NCBI RefSeq assembly: GCF_021287135.1
Contig: NZ_JAJTBB010000011.1
Span: forward strand, 16,143 to 80,142
Length of the DNA: 64,000 nucleotides
Direction: 5' to 3'
DNA from: Acidovorax sp.
GTDB taxonomy: Bacteria > Pseudomonadota > Gammaproteobacteria > Burkholderiales > Burkholderiaceae_C
Shown here piece after piece: positions 42,573 to 51,422 of the stretch. Below the pieces are notes generated by a model that searched no databases, was not told the DNA's origin, and was given only the letters and a program-made list of their open reading frames with translations. The first letter of the stretch is position 1, and each line of letters starts with the position of its first letter. A program made the translations under genes and the position numbers.

Positions 42573-43402
42573 TGCGCGCAGATGGCGTAGGACGCGCAGG
42601 AGGTGGTCTGGTTGGTGTCGCGGTAGGAGTTCAGCAGCTGAACCGTCCAGCTTTGCACGCCCGCGCCGCAGGCACCGTCGGCCGTTGGGTAGCTGGAGGC
42701 CACGAACACCGCGCCGGCATTGTTGTTGCCCAGGTTGTTGGCACCCTGGTAGCCGCCGCCGATCACCTTTTCGCCGGCATGGCAGCAGGCGGTGACGGCG
42801 CAGGTGTCGGCGTTGCCTGTGGCCGTGGCGGACCGCACGGTCGCCACCAGCGCGCTGACGCCCGCAGGGCCCTGGGGACCGGTCGCCCCGGTGGCGCCGG
42901 CGGCTCCGGTCGGGCCGACAGGGCCCGCCGCGCCCGTGGCGCCGGGGGTGCCCGGCGTGCCCGCTGGGCCAGCGGGGCCGGTGGCCCCTGCCGCACCGGT
43001 CAACCCGGCAGGGCCGGTGGCTCCCGTGGCACCTGTCGCACCCGAGGGGCCTGTCGCCCCAGTAGCCCCGGTGGCGCCTGCGGGGCCCGTGGCCCCGGTG
43101 GCGCCGGTAGCACCCGTCGCCCCGGTGATGGCGCCCGCTGCGCAGTGCCCCAGCCGGCCGGACGGCCCGTCGAAGCACAGCACGTTGGCATTGCTGCTGG
43201 GCGTGCCTGCCAGGCTGGGCATGAACACGTCGCCACTGTCTTGGACCCGAAGGCGCTCGGCATTGGCGGGGCCTTTGACGACAAAACCGCCGCCGGGCGG
43301 CGGCGTGACGCTGACGTCGGCAGCGTGGACCGTCAAGGAAGCCAGTGCCATGCAGGCTTGTCCGGCCCACAGCGACTTGTGCAAGAAAGCGGTACGTTTC
43401 AT
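42569..43402 (-). CDS. Secreted collagen-like (Gly-X-Y) protein
   Basis: 277 residues: signal peptide ([17 protein letters not shown]), a ~60-residue stalk base, then about 29 uninterrupted Gly-X-Y triplets (residues ~94-180) dominated by GAT, GPA and GPS, and a C-terminal ~95-residue domain with six Cys ([20 protein letters not shown], ... [10 protein letters not shown]). The triplets should form a collagen triple helix; the end domain resembles trimer- or surface-presenting heads of bacterial collagen-like proteins. First gene of the operon, with CAGGG before the ATG. Thr-rich Y positions differ from Pro-rich animal collagen, so stabilisation may rely on other means such as glycosylation or hydroxylation (inference). 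Confidence 0.88.
   Translation of the reverse strand: MKRTAFLHKSLWAGQACMALASLTVHAADVSVTPPPGGGFVVKGPANAERLRVQDSGDVFMPSLAGTPSSNANVLCFDGPSGRLGHCAAGAITGATGATGATGATGPAGATGATGATGPSGATGATGATGPAGLTGAAGATGPAGPAGTPGTPGATGAAGPVGPTGAAGATGATGPQGPAGVSALVATVRSATATGNADTCAVTACCHAGEKVIGGGYQGANNLGNNNAGAVFVASSYPTADGACGAGVQSWTVQLLNSYRDTNQTTSCASYAICAQ
42863..43123. repeat. Gly-X-Y coding repeat tract
   Basis: About 29 nine-base units (consensus GGNGCNACN on the minus strand), encoding the collagen-like region. Likely to vary in copy number between strains. Confidence 0.85.
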
Positions 43403-43548
43403 AAATCCCTGGAATGAACGAGCAGGTGGGCGGGGAGCATCGCAGCGATGCCCCGGGCGGGGGCCGTGTTCGCAAGGCCCGTGGGGCTCCGGCGGTTCGG
43501 TCAGCGCGGCGGAGTGTGCAGTAATTTGCATTTGTTGTAAATTTTTCT

Positions 43549-43562
43549 ATGACTTGTGTCAT
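43549..43562. promoter_or_regulatory. Palindrome upstream of LysR gene and collagen-like operon
   Basis: ATGAC-TTGT-GTCAT in an AT-rich pocket (about 43520-43565) of the divergent gap. It is a suitable LysR-type site controlling either direction. Upstream lies TGCAGTAATTTGCA, related in sequence to half-sites ahead of mmsA. Confidence 0.45.
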
Positions 43563-43658
43563 GGGACTGCGACATCGGGGCATGTCTGCGCGGCCGCGCC
43601 AACGGCGCCCGGCAGGCGGCGGACCGGAAGACGGCCGGGCCGGGGCCACAATCCCGCC

Positions 43659-44561
43659 ATGGACTGGGACCATTTCCGTTACTTTCTTGAACTGGCGCGC
43701 GCCGGCACCCTGGCAGGGGCGGCCCGGCGGCTGGGCGTGGAGCACACCACGGTGTCGCGGCGCCTGCAGGCGCTGGAAAAGCAGGTGGGTGCGCCACTGT
43801 TTGCGCGCGAATCCGGCGGGCACCGGCTGACCGAGGCCGGGCGCCAACTGCTGCCGCAGGTGGAGGCCATGGAGGCGGCGTTCCTGGCCATTGAAAACGC
43901 CACCCCCGGCGTGCGGCAGGGCCTGCACGGGCTGGTGCGCATCGGCACCACCGAGGGGTTTGGCAACCTGGTGCTGGCGCCCCAGCTGGCCCGCTTTGCG
44001 CAGGACCACCCCGGTCTGGTCGTGGACCTGCTGGCGCTGCCGCGGCTGGTGCACCTGTCGCGGCGCGAGGCGGACATCGTGATCTCGCTGGAGCGGCCGG
44101 CCCGTGGCGCGGTGTTGGTGGTCAAGCTCACCGACTACGTGCTGCAGCTGTATGGCGCCCGCGACTATCTGGCGCGCCACCCGCCCATCCGCACGGCCGA
44201 CGACCTGCGGGGCCACGCTTTCATCAGCTATGTGGACGACCTGCTGTTCAGCAAGGAGCTGCAGATCCTGGACGAGCTGCACCGGCCCGCGAACTTTGTG
44301 CTGCGCAGCACCAGCGTGCTGGCGCAGTACGAGGCCGCCCGGGCCGGCACGGGCCTGGCGGTGCTGCCGGCCTTCGTGGCCGCGCAAGACCCGTCACTGG
44401 TACCCGTGCTGCCGCAGGCGGCGCGCTTCCAGCGCACGTTCTGGATGTCCATGCCGGCCGAGAACAAGCATGTGGCGCGCATGCAGGCCACGTGGGCCTT
44501 TCTGCGCGAGGCGGTGGCGGCCCGGCAAGGGCTGTTGTTGCCGCCGGCGGGCGCAGTGTGA
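43659..44561 (+). CDS. LysR-family transcriptional regulator
   Basis: 300 residues. The N-terminal helix-turn-helix is standard (FRYFLELARAGTLAGAARRL, GVEHTTVSRRLQALEKQVGA, PLFARESGGHRLTEAGRQLL), followed by a substrate-binding domain (VRIGTTEGFGNLVLAPQLA, ISYVDDLLFSKELQIL, GTGLAVLPAFVAAQ). Divergent from the collagen-like operon. A LysR gene of this type is often placed next to mmsA in related bacteria (recollection), so it may control valine catabolism and have been separated from it by the operon. Ligand unknown. Confidence 0.9.
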   Translation: MDWDHFRYFLELARAGTLAGAARRLGVEHTTVSRRLQALEKQVGAPLFARESGGHRLTEAGRQLLPQVEAMEAAFLAIENATPGVRQGLHGLVRIGTTEGFGNLVLAPQLARFAQDHPGLVVDLLALPRLVHLSRREADIVISLERPARGAVLVVKLTDYVLQLYGARDYLARHPPIRTADDLRGHAFISYVDDLLFSKELQILDELHRPANFVLRSTSVLAQYEAARAGTGLAVLPAFVAAQDPSLVPVLPQAARFQRTFWMSMPAENKHVARMQATWAFLREAVAARQGLLLPPAGAV

Positions 44562-44945
44562 CGCCCGGCCCATTTTGCTATAATATTTGTAGCTGTTTGC
44601 GCTTGTTCATCAACGGTTTTGGTCACTTTTCATCAAGAATAGCGGGCTGCGCGGTGGTCGCGGGAGGGGGGCTTAAAAGCCGCCCGCCAGGCGCCGCGGC
44701 GCCTCCAAATCCGCGAGCGCAGTCGGAGGTGCCCGGCCTGCGCTGGCGGGCTCGTTGCGGTGGGGCAGAAGGCGAGGACAAAGCGGTCAACGCAGGAAAT
44801 GCCCTGCAAGCCGCCTGCTGATCCCGGCACCGCGTTGCACGCAGGTGCCTATGCTGGAGGGGCGGAACAGCAGCGTTCGCGCCCTTTTCACTCGCGGCGC
44901 GGCACGGCGGGATTTCGCGCCTTGCAGTCTTCAGGAGTTGCCGCA
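44562..44945. other. Gap with a degraded ATAGCTG repeat and EF-hand gene leader
   Basis: 384 bases between the LysR gene and the EF-hand gene. It starts with TTTTGCTATAATATTTGTAG, then CTGTTTGCGCTTGTTCATCA (degenerate repeat, 44570-44628). TATAAT within it could serve as a -10 box. The rest is GC-rich with small hairpins; no gene seen. Confidence 0.4.
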
Positions 44946-45518
44946 ATGTCGCCTCTTATCTCGGGCCTGGCCTCGATCGCCTCGATGGTTTTCAATGCCG
45001 CGTCAGGGCGGTCCGGCGGCGCAACGCCTTCTGCGCGCCGAGCCGATTCGGCCGATGCCGCAGGGCCTTCCGCCGTGGTGCACCTCAGCCCCGAGGCCGC
45101 AGCCCTGGCCGGCCTGGCGGACAAGGGCCTGATGGTGACGCAGGGCCGGCTCGATTCGCCCGTCACTGCTGCCAGCCGCGGAGCCGTCCGCGGCGGCGGG
45201 GGCATGGGAGGCGGTTCGGTGTCCGCCCAGGATTTCCAGGACCTGCTGGCGCAGTTCGGCGCATCGGATGCCCAGAAGGAACGCCTGGCTGCGGCCTTTG
45301 ACGCGGACCAGAACGGCCGCATCTCCCAGGATGAGTTCCTCAAGGGCCTGGCGAAGACGCGCTCGGTTGAATCCACGGATTTCTCGCAGGCGGTGATGCA
45401 GCTCATGGACCATGGAGGCAACGGCAACGGCGACGGCACCGTGGCGCCGCACGAGTTCGCTGCGTTCTCGACGGCGTTTGCTGCGCTGCAAAAACGGGCC
45501 GCGGCCGGCATTGCCTGA
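44946..45518 (+). CDS. EF-hand calcium-binding protein
   Basis: 190 residues. Two EF-hand loops are visible: canonical DADQNGRISQDEF (Asp1, Asp3, Asn5, Arg7, Ser9, Glu12) and a second DHGGNGNGDGTVAPHEF with insertions, the latter probably weaker. The N-terminal 80 residues are Ser/Ala-rich with GRSGGATPSA and a glycine patch GGGGMGGGS. No signal peptide is obvious, so it may be cytosolic. AGGAG lies nine bases before the ATG. Could be a calcium sensor or buffer; partner unknown. Confidence 0.87.
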   Translation: MSPLISGLASIASMVFNAASGRSGGATPSARRADSADAAGPSAVVHLSPEAAALAGLADKGLMVTQGRLDSPVTAASRGAVRGGGGMGGGSVSAQDFQDLLAQFGASDAQKERLAAAFDADQNGRISQDEFLKGLAKTRSVESTDFSQAVMQLMDHGGNGNGDGTVAPHEFAAFSTAFAALQKRAAAGIA

Positions 45519-45647
45519 GGCCAGGCAGTGCGGCCCACGCGGGGTGGGGGCCGCAGGACCGGCAAGAAAAAGGCGCCTGGGGTCCCATGACGGACCGCGG
45601 CGCCCTGGTGCACCGGCAGCGCCGGCGCGCCCGTGCGAGGGGGCTGG

Positions 45648-45806
45648 TCAGATCCTGCCCATCAGCAGCAGGATGACCAGAATCAGCACCACCAGCCCTA
45701 CACCGCCGCTGGGTCCATAGCCCCATGAGCGGCTGTGGCCCCAGGTGGGCAGCACGCCGATCAGGATAAGGATCAGAACGATCAAGAGAATCAGCGAAAG
45801 CGACAT
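45648..45806 (-). CDS. DUF3309 small membrane protein
   Basis: 52 residues, almost all one or two hydrophobic helices: MSLSLILLIVLILILIGVLP, then TWGHSRSWGYGPSGGVG and LVVLILVILLLMGRI. This is the DUF3309 layout (short hydrophobic N-terminus, aromatic GYGPSGG linker). Function unknown. No good RBS is seen: GGAACCGCC lies before the ATG. Confidence 0.85.
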   Translation of the reverse strand: MSLSLILLIVLILILIGVLPTWGHSRSWGYGPSGGVGLVVLILVILLLMGRI

Positions 45807-45919
45807 GGCGGTTCCTTGTAGTGGATTGCGGTGTGTGCATTGTTGGCACCGCTGCGCGCAGGCCCCGCAGGCGCGCCGCCCGCCACGCGGTCAGCCGTTT
45901 CCGACACCCCCTGTGGGAA

Positions 45920-46086
45920 CAAGTGTCCCGGGTGGGAGATTCGTTTCATAAAGAGGCCGAAAAATCGCCGCCATGCTGCGTTGCAAATCCTCGCGATAGC
46001 ACCGGCTATCGCTGTGGTTTGCGCCTTGCCTGACGATGATTTCGGCCTCTTTAGTTCATCAACCAACTCTCCCACTCGGGACACGA
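45920..46086. repeat. Large palindromic element, copy B
   Basis: Left arm AAGTGTCCCGGGTGGGAGA pairs with right TCTCCCACTCGGGACAC; AAAGAGGCCGAAAAATCG pairs with GATTTCGGCCTCTTT. Core at 45975-46030 (GCTGCGTTGCAAATCC ... TTTGCGCCTTGCC) is shared with copies A and C; the arms are not. Confidence 0.88.
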
Positions 46087-46114
46087 GTGCCCCGAGAGTC
46101 GGTTGATTGCTATC

Positions 46115-46157
46115 AAAAAAAGAGCTTGCAGCGCTTTGGGGGCGGGCGCTGCAAGCT
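46115..46157 (-). terminator. Terminator of the Emr efflux operon (repeat copy 9)
   Basis: A perfect 12-bp stem AGCTTGCAGCGC / GCGCTGCAAGCT, followed on the minus strand by CTTTTTTTGATAG. Ends about 55 bases after the emrB-like stop. It overlaps a copy of the ATAGCTG-type repeat (46107-46165). Confidence 0.85.
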
Positions 46158-46210
46158 TTTAGGGTCTCAACACGCTCCTGGAGCGTGAACCCGTGCGGGG
46201 ATCTTTGCCG

Positions 46211-47845
46211 TCAGTGGGCGCCGCCCGCGTCGGCAGCGCCGCCGCCTGCCGCGCGGGGCGGTCGGCGGGTCAGCCAGATGAGCGCGATAAGGAACAGGAA
46301 CAGGCCCGACGAGCCCAGGAAGATGTCGTCGGCCGCGCGCGTGAAGGCCTGCTGGTCGATGAGCCGGTTGATCTGCGCCAGCGCCTGTTCCTGCGAGAGC
46401 CCGGCTGCCGCCAGGTTGCTCAGCGTCTGGGCAAATACCCCCTGGCCTTGCACCAGCCCCTCGGTCAGGTGCGCATGGTGCATGGCGGCGCGGCTCTCCC
46501 AGAGCGTGGTGGCGATGGAGGTGCCCATGGCCCCGGCGGTGATGCGCACGAAGTTGGACAGGCCTGCCGCGGCAGGAATCCGTTCGGGCGCAATGCCTGC
46601 CAGCGTCAGCGTGGTGAGCGGGATGAAGAAGAACGCCATGGCCGCGCCCTGCAGCAGCGTGGGGACCAGGATGTGGATGAAATCGGTCTGCACGGTGAAC
46701 TGCGATCGCATCCACAGCACGGTGCTGAACACCACAAAGGCCCCGGTGGCCATGCGGCGGGGATCCCACTGCCCGACCTTGCGCCCCACCAGCGGCGTGA
46801 GCAGGATGGCAAACACGCCCACCGGCGCCAGCGCCATGCCGGCCGAGGTGGCGGTGTAGCCCATCCACTGCTGCAACCACAGCGGCAGCAGCACCACGTT
46901 GCCGAAGAACAAGGCGTAGGCCACGGACAGCGCCAGCGCGCCAAAGGTGAAATTGCGGCCCTTGAAGAGCTTGAGGTCCACCACCGGGTGTTTTTCGGTC
47001 AGCTCCCACACCAGGAAGACGGCAAATGCGATGACAGCCACCACGGCCAGCGTGATGATCTCGCCCGAAGCAAACCAGTCCAGCTCCTTGCCCTTGTCCA
47101 GCATGAGCTGCAGCGCGCCCACCCACAGCACCAGCAGGGAGAGGCCCACCGTGTCGATGGGCAGCTTGCGGATCGGCGTTTCGCGCTTGTGGTAGATGCC
47201 CCAGGTCAGCACGCCGGCCAGCAGCCCCACGGGCACATTGATGTAGAAGATCCACGGCCACGAGATGTTGTCGGTGATCCACCCGCCCAGGAGCGGTCCC
47301 ACCACCGGGGCGACCAGCGTGGTCACGCCCCACAGCGCCAGCGCCGTGCCCGCTAGCGCGCGGGGGTAGCTGGCCAGCAGCAGAGTCTGCGACAGCGGAA
47401 TCATCGGCCCGGCCACCAGACCCTGGAGCACCCGGAAGAACACCAGCATTTCCAGCGATGAGGCGAAGCCGCACAGCCAGGACGTGAGCACGAACAGCAG
47501 CACGCTCATGGTGAACAGGCGCACCGCGCCAAAGCGCTGCGTGAGCCAGCCGGTGAGCGGCACGGAAATGGCGTTGGCCACGCCGAAGCTCGTGATGACC
47601 CAGGTGCCCTGGTTCGGGCTCACGCCCAGGTCCCCCGCGATGGCGGGGATGGAAACGTTGGCAATGGACGAGTCCAGCACGTTCATGAACGTGGCCAGGG
47701 ACAGCGACAGCGTGCCCAGCAGCAGGGCCGTCCCGTGCAGCGGCGGGTAGGCCGCGGGCGGCCCGGGCGGCGCAGCCGGTGGCGGAGGCGCGGCCGGGGC
47801 GGGGGCCTGGCCTGCCGGTTCAGCGGTGGGGTTGGCGGCAGTCAT
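46211..47845 (-). CDS. emrB: DHA2-family multidrug transporter, EmrB-like
   Basis: 544 residues with about 14 membrane segments. Drives drug efflux with the proton gradient across the inner membrane. MFS motif A-type region GWLTQRFGAVRLF; early helix SLATFMNVLDSSIANVSIPA with the DHA2 Asp; QGLVAGPMIPLSQTLLLASY motif C-like; FVRITAGAMGTSIATTLWES near the end. Partner of the adaptor and outer-membrane genes upstream. The first 35 residues are Pro/Ala-rich. 15 bases after the adaptor stop. Confidence 0.95.
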   Translation of the reverse strand: MTAANPTAEPAGQAPAPAAPPPPAAPPGPPAAYPPLHGTALLLGTLSLSLATFMNVLDSSIANVSIPAIAGDLGVSPNQGTWVITSFGVANAISVPLTGWLTQRFGAVRLFTMSVLLFVLTSWLCGFASSLEMLVFFRVLQGLVAGPMIPLSQTLLLASYPRALAGTALALWGVTTLVAPVVGPLLGGWITDNISWPWIFYINVPVGLLAGVLTWGIYHKRETPIRKLPIDTVGLSLLVLWVGALQLMLDKGKELDWFASGEIITLAVVAVIAFAVFLVWELTEKHPVVDLKLFKGRNFTFGALALSVAYALFFGNVVLLPLWLQQWMGYTATSAGMALAPVGVFAILLTPLVGRKVGQWDPRRMATGAFVVFSTVLWMRSQFTVQTDFIHILVPTLLQGAAMAFFFIPLTTLTLAGIAPERIPAAAGLSNFVRITAGAMGTSIATTLWESRAAMHHAHLTEGLVQGQGVFAQTLSNLAAAGLSQEQALAQINRLIDQQAFTRAADDIFLGSSGLFLFLIALIWLTRRPPRAAGGGAADAGGAH

Positions 47846-47860
47846 GCTTGGTCAACCTGC

Positions 47861-49189
47861 TTACTGCTGCACCACCGGGGCTTGCACGGCGGGCTGCGCC
47901 GGGGCCGACGCGTGCTTTTGCGCCTGCATGGGGACTTGGCTGCTGACCTTGGGCGACGCCAGGGCCACGGCGGCCTTGCTGCTGCGTCCCAGGTTGGCCG
48001 CGATGATGTGCGCCACTTCGTCGTCGGCGGCCTTGAACTGCTCGTCAAACACGGCGGTGGCCGCCACGGGAGCCGTGCGCTGGGTATCGGCCAGGGTCTT
48101 GCCGCTTTGATCGGCGGTGTCCACTTTCACTTCCATGGACAAGCCCACGCGCAGCGGGTGTTCGGCCACTTCCTTCGGGTCCAGCGCAATGCGCACGGGC
48201 ACGCGCTGCACCACCTTGATCCAGTTGCCGGTGGCATTTTGGGCCGGCAGCAGCGCGAACGCGGCGCCCGTGCCCGCCCCGAGGCCAGCCACCGTGCCGT
48301 GGTAGACCACCTTGGTGCCGTACACGTCGGCTTCCAGCTCGGCGGCCTGGCCGATGCGCAGGGTCTTGAGCTGGCTTTCCTTGAAGTTCGCATCCACCCA
48401 CAGGTCGTTCAGCGGCACCAGCGTCATCAGCGGGGCGCCGGCCTGCACGCGCTGGCCCACCTGCACGCCGCGCTTGGCCACATGGCCGTCCAGCGGGGCC
48501 AGCAGCTGGGCGCGCTGGACGGCCAGGTAGGCCTCGCGCACGCGGGCGGCAGCGCGCTGCACGTTGGGGTGCTGCTCAACCGACGTGCCTTCGGTCTGCG
48601 TCTGGCTGGCGGCCAGCTGTTCCTGCGCTGCGACCACGGCCGACTGGGCTGCGGCCACGGTGCTCTTGGCGGCGGCCAGCTGGGCATTGGCGTGCTGGAA
48701 CTCTTCCTTGCCCACGGCGCCGCTGGCCATCAGCGGGGCGCGGCGGTTCACGTCGTCCTGCATGCGCGCGGCATCGGCCTGGGCGCGGGCCAGATCGGCA
48801 CTGCGCAGGCTGACCTGGGCCTTCAGCGCCGAGGTGTTGGCATACAGCGTGCGCACTTCGCGCACCGTCTGGGCCAGCTGGGCCTCGGCCTGCTCCAGCG
48901 CCACGCGGGCGTCGGCAGGGTCCAGCTTCACCAGCACCTGGCCGGCCTTGACGTAGTCGGTATCGTCCGCGCCAATGGACACCACGGTGCCGCCCACCTG
49001 GGGCGTGATCTGCACCACATTGCCTGCCACATAGGCGTTGTCGGTGGTCTCCACATGGCGGCCGTTGGCCCAGTGCCAGCCACCCCAGCCCAGGGCGGCG
49101 ATGGCCACGGCGGCGGCAATGAGGGTGAGCCCCCGGCGGCGGGCGGTGTTGGCTTCGTTGGCGGTGAGGGGTTCGCTTTTGGCGGTCAT
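47861..49189 (-). CDS. emrA: EmrA-type membrane fusion protein
   Basis: 442 residues: one N-terminal membrane anchor (LTLIAAAVAIAALGWGGWHW), lipoyl half-motifs ETTDNAYVAGNVVQITPQV and GTVVSIGADDTDYVKAGQVL, a long alpha-hairpin (coiled coil, about 100-200), RAQLLAPLDGHVAKRGVQVG and WVDANFKESQL. Links EmrB to the outer-membrane channel. C-terminus is extended and Ala/Pro/Gln-rich. Middle gene of the efflux operon. Confidence 0.94.
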   Translation of the reverse strand: MTAKSEPLTANEANTARRRGLTLIAAAVAIAALGWGGWHWANGRHVETTDNAYVAGNVVQITPQVGGTVVSIGADDTDYVKAGQVLVKLDPADARVALEQAEAQLAQTVREVRTLYANTSALKAQVSLRSADLARAQADAARMQDDVNRRAPLMASGAVGKEEFQHANAQLAAAKSTVAAAQSAVVAAQEQLAASQTQTEGTSVEQHPNVQRAAARVREAYLAVQRAQLLAPLDGHVAKRGVQVGQRVQAGAPLMTLVPLNDLWVDANFKESQLKTLRIGQAAELEADVYGTKVVYHGTVAGLGAGTGAAFALLPAQNATGNWIKVVQRVPVRIALDPKEVAEHPLRVGLSMEVKVDTADQSGKTLADTQRTAPVAATAVFDEQFKAADDEVAHIIAANLGRSSKAAVALASPKVSSQVPMQAQKHASAPAQPAVQAPVVQQ

Positions 49190-49281
49190 GGCAGTGGTCT
49201 TTCAGGAATGTGTTGTTATGCGTTTTTGATCGGGTTGGGCATTGCCAGCTACTTATGCAACTGGCGCGGCCGAGGCCAGAG

Positions 49282-49373
49282 CGCCCGTGGAACTGGCTTT
49301 GCCAGGCCACCGGGGGCGTCCCCCTCCCGCGGAGCGAGAGAGGGGGAAGACGCGAAGCGGCTCAGGGGGTGTT
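49282..49373 (-). repeat. 95-bp intergenic repeat, copy B
   Basis: GCCCGTGGAACTGGCTTTGC, CAGGCCACCGGGGGCGTCCC, CCTCCCGCGGAGCGAGAGAG, then GCGGCTCAGGGGGTGTTTC. Nearly identical to copy A at 11453-11547. It directly abuts the stop of the outer-membrane subunit gene. Confidence 0.85.
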
Positions 49374-50831
49374 TCATCCCGCCGTGTCATCGGCCCACCC
49401 GCCGCCCAGCGCCTTCATGAGCACCAGGCGCGTGTCCAGCTGGCGGGCCCGCAGGTCCACCGCCAGACGGCGCTGGGCCAGCACCTGGCTTTCGGTGGAC
49501 AGCACGACCAGGTAGTTGCCCAGACCCGCGCGGTAGCGCTCTTGCGCAAAGCGGTAGGCTTTTTCCGCGCTGGCCACGGCTTCGTCCTGCAGGGCCTGCT
49601 GGCGGGTGAGGGACTGCACCGACGCGATGGCGTCGCCCGCTTCCTTCACGGCGTCCAGCACCGCGCCGTTGTACTGGGCGATGGCGGCATCCAGCTCGGC
49701 CTGGCGGCCTCCCAACTGGGCGCGCAGGCGGCCCCCGTCAAAAATCGGCAGTCGCAGGGCGGGTGTCACGCCCATCTGGCGCGAACTGCCATTGAACAGC
49801 CGGTCCAGTCCCAGCGCATTCAGCCCGACGAAGGCGCCGATGTTGATGTTGGGATAGAACTCGCTTCTTGCACTGTTCACGCCCTGGGTGGCGGCCTCGA
49901 CGCGCCAACGCGCGGCCACCACATCGGGCCGGCGGCCCAGCAGGTCGGCGCCCAGCACGTCGGGCACGGCCAGGGGGTGCAATGTGGCCAGCCGGGGCGT
50001 GAGGCTGGGCAGGGCATCCGGGGCCTGTCCGGTCAGCACGGCCAGCTGGCGGCGGCCCAGGGTGATCTGCTCGTCCAGCGCCTCGATCTGGGTGCGTGCA
50101 TCGGGCACGGCCGCCTGGGCCTGGGTCAGCTCGACCTGGCTGTCCAGGCCCGCCGCGGTGCGTTCCTGCGTGAGCTTGCGCTGCTCTTCGCGCTGCTCCA
50201 GGGCCCGAACGGCCACGTCGCGCTGCGCCACCAGCCGGGCCAGCGCCACGTAGCCGCGGCCCACCTGGGCGGCCAGGGTATTGGCCGCCGCCGCTGCGTC
50301 GGCCTGAGCCGCCCGTGCCTGGCCCAGCGCCGCTTGCAGCTCGGCCGCGTGCTGGCCGAAGAAGTCGGGCGACCAGCTCAGCGTGGCCTGCACGTTGCCG
50401 CTGTTGTAGGTGTTGCCGGCAATCGGGGCGGGCACCAGGCCGTTGGCGCTGTAGCGCTGGCGGGTCGCGTCCACGCCCAGGGTGGCCTGCGGGCCGTTGG
50501 CGGCCTCGCGCACCTGGCTCAGGGCAATGGCCTGCTCCAGCCGGGCGCGGCTTGCGGCCAGGCTGGGGCTGCCTTGCAGTGCCGTGTCGATCAAGGCGTT
50601 CAGTTGGGCATCCCCGAGGGCCGTCCACCATTGGGCAGGCGCGGCCGTCTCGCCGGTGGCGGTGGTGCTCAGGCCGACGGCGGCGGGGGAGGTCTGGGCC
50701 AGCGGCGTGTGGGGTGCGCCGGGGCTGGCACAGCCCGCCAGCAGGATTGCGGCGGCCAGGGCCAACGCTGACACAGCGAAATGTGCCGCCAGGGCCTTGC
50801 GGGTGGAGGGCAGGGGAGCGTCGGAATTCAC
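49374..50831 (-). CDS. NodT/OprM-type outer-membrane efflux lipoprotein
   Basis: 485 residues of the TolC superfamily: lipobox ILLAGCASPG (Cys about 34), then WWTALGDAQLNALIDTALQG and two outer-membrane factor repeats (SLAASRARLEQAIALSQV; LLGRRPDVVAARWRVEAATQ) with DFFGQHAAELQAALGQARA. Forms the outer-membrane pore of the efflux pump. Follows marR by 64 bases and continues to emrA, with the repeat between. Confidence 0.93.
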   Translation of the reverse strand: MNSDAPLPSTRKALAAHFAVSALALAAAILLAGCASPGAPHTPLAQTSPAAVGLSTTATGETAAPAQWWTALGDAQLNALIDTALQGSPSLAASRARLEQAIALSQVREAANGPQATLGVDATRQRYSANGLVPAPIAGNTYNSGNVQATLSWSPDFFGQHAAELQAALGQARAAQADAAAAANTLAAQVGRGYVALARLVAQRDVAVRALEQREEQRKLTQERTAAGLDSQVELTQAQAAVPDARTQIEALDEQITLGRRQLAVLTGQAPDALPSLTPRLATLHPLAVPDVLGADLLGRRPDVVAARWRVEAATQGVNSARSEFYPNINIGAFVGLNALGLDRLFNGSSRQMGVTPALRLPIFDGGRLRAQLGGRQAELDAAIAQYNGAVLDAVKEAGDAIASVQSLTRQQALQDEAVASAEKAYRFAQERYRAGLGNYLVVLSTESQVLAQRRLAVDLRARQLDTRLVLMKALGGGWADDTAG

Positions 50832-50895
50832 GGGTTTCTCCAGAATGGTTTTTCAGGTGTTGTGTGGAGTGCGAGAAGTGGCAGGGGGGGCGGCA

Positions 50896-51405
50896 TCAGG
50901 CTGCAGGCGCGTCCGTGCCGCGCTGCTGGCGCAATGCCTCGCCATTGGCCAGCATGCGGCGCAGCAGGCCCAGCAGCATCTGCCATTCGTCGTGGCTGAA
51001 GTCGCTGAGGTGGCCGTTGAGCACGTCGGCGAGCACGGGCGGAACAAGGTCGGCCACGCGCTGCCCCTCGGGGGTGAGCCGAAGCTGCACTACGCGCCGG
51101 TCCACCGTGGAGCGTTCGCGCACGACGAGCCCCTTGGCTTCGATGCGGTCCAGCGAACGGGTCATGGACGCCGGGTCCGTTTCCAGATCGCGGGCCAGCG
51201 CCGCCACGGTGGCGCTCTCGTGCAGCGAGAGCTTGAACAAGGGCAGCCATTGCGCGTAGGTCAGGTCGTGCGCAGCGAGCTGGGCATCGGCCTGCGTGCG
51301 GATGGACGACATCACCCGGCGCATCAGGTAGCCGACGCTCTCTTCGGGAACGAGGTGGCAGGGCTGGTAGAAGCCGGCGCCGGGGGACGGAGAACGGGAG
51401 GTCAT
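50896..51405 (-). CDS. MarR-family regulator of the efflux operon
   Basis: 169 residues: winged-helix MarR domain with SVGYLMRRVMSSIRTQADAQ, LSLHESATVAALARDLETD, PASMTRSLDRIEAKGLVVRE and RRVVQLRLTPEGQRVADLVP. Likely a repressor released by a small aromatic or drug. A perfect palindrome lies 17-36 bases upstream of its start, and the pump genes follow in the same direction. Confidence 0.94.
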   Translation of the reverse strand: MTSRSPSPGAGFYQPCHLVPEESVGYLMRRVMSSIRTQADAQLAAHDLTYAQWLPLFKLSLHESATVAALARDLETDPASMTRSLDRIEAKGLVVRERSTVDRRVVQLRLTPEGQRVADLVPPVLADVLNGHLSDFSHDEWQMLLGLLRRMLANGEALRQQRGTDAPAA

Positions 51406-51422
51406 GGGGCGAATCTAATTTC

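Noticed and set aside
42792-43560. Pro/Val-rich repeat protein opposite the collagen-like gene
   Set aside because: [10 protein letters not shown] repeats are the complement of the Gly-X-Y codons; the minus strand has the signal peptide, RBS-like context and operon linkage.
44574-44600. Promoter TATAAT before the EF-hand gene
   Set aside because: The box lies in a degenerate repeat copy and no matching -35 at 16-18 bases is convincing.
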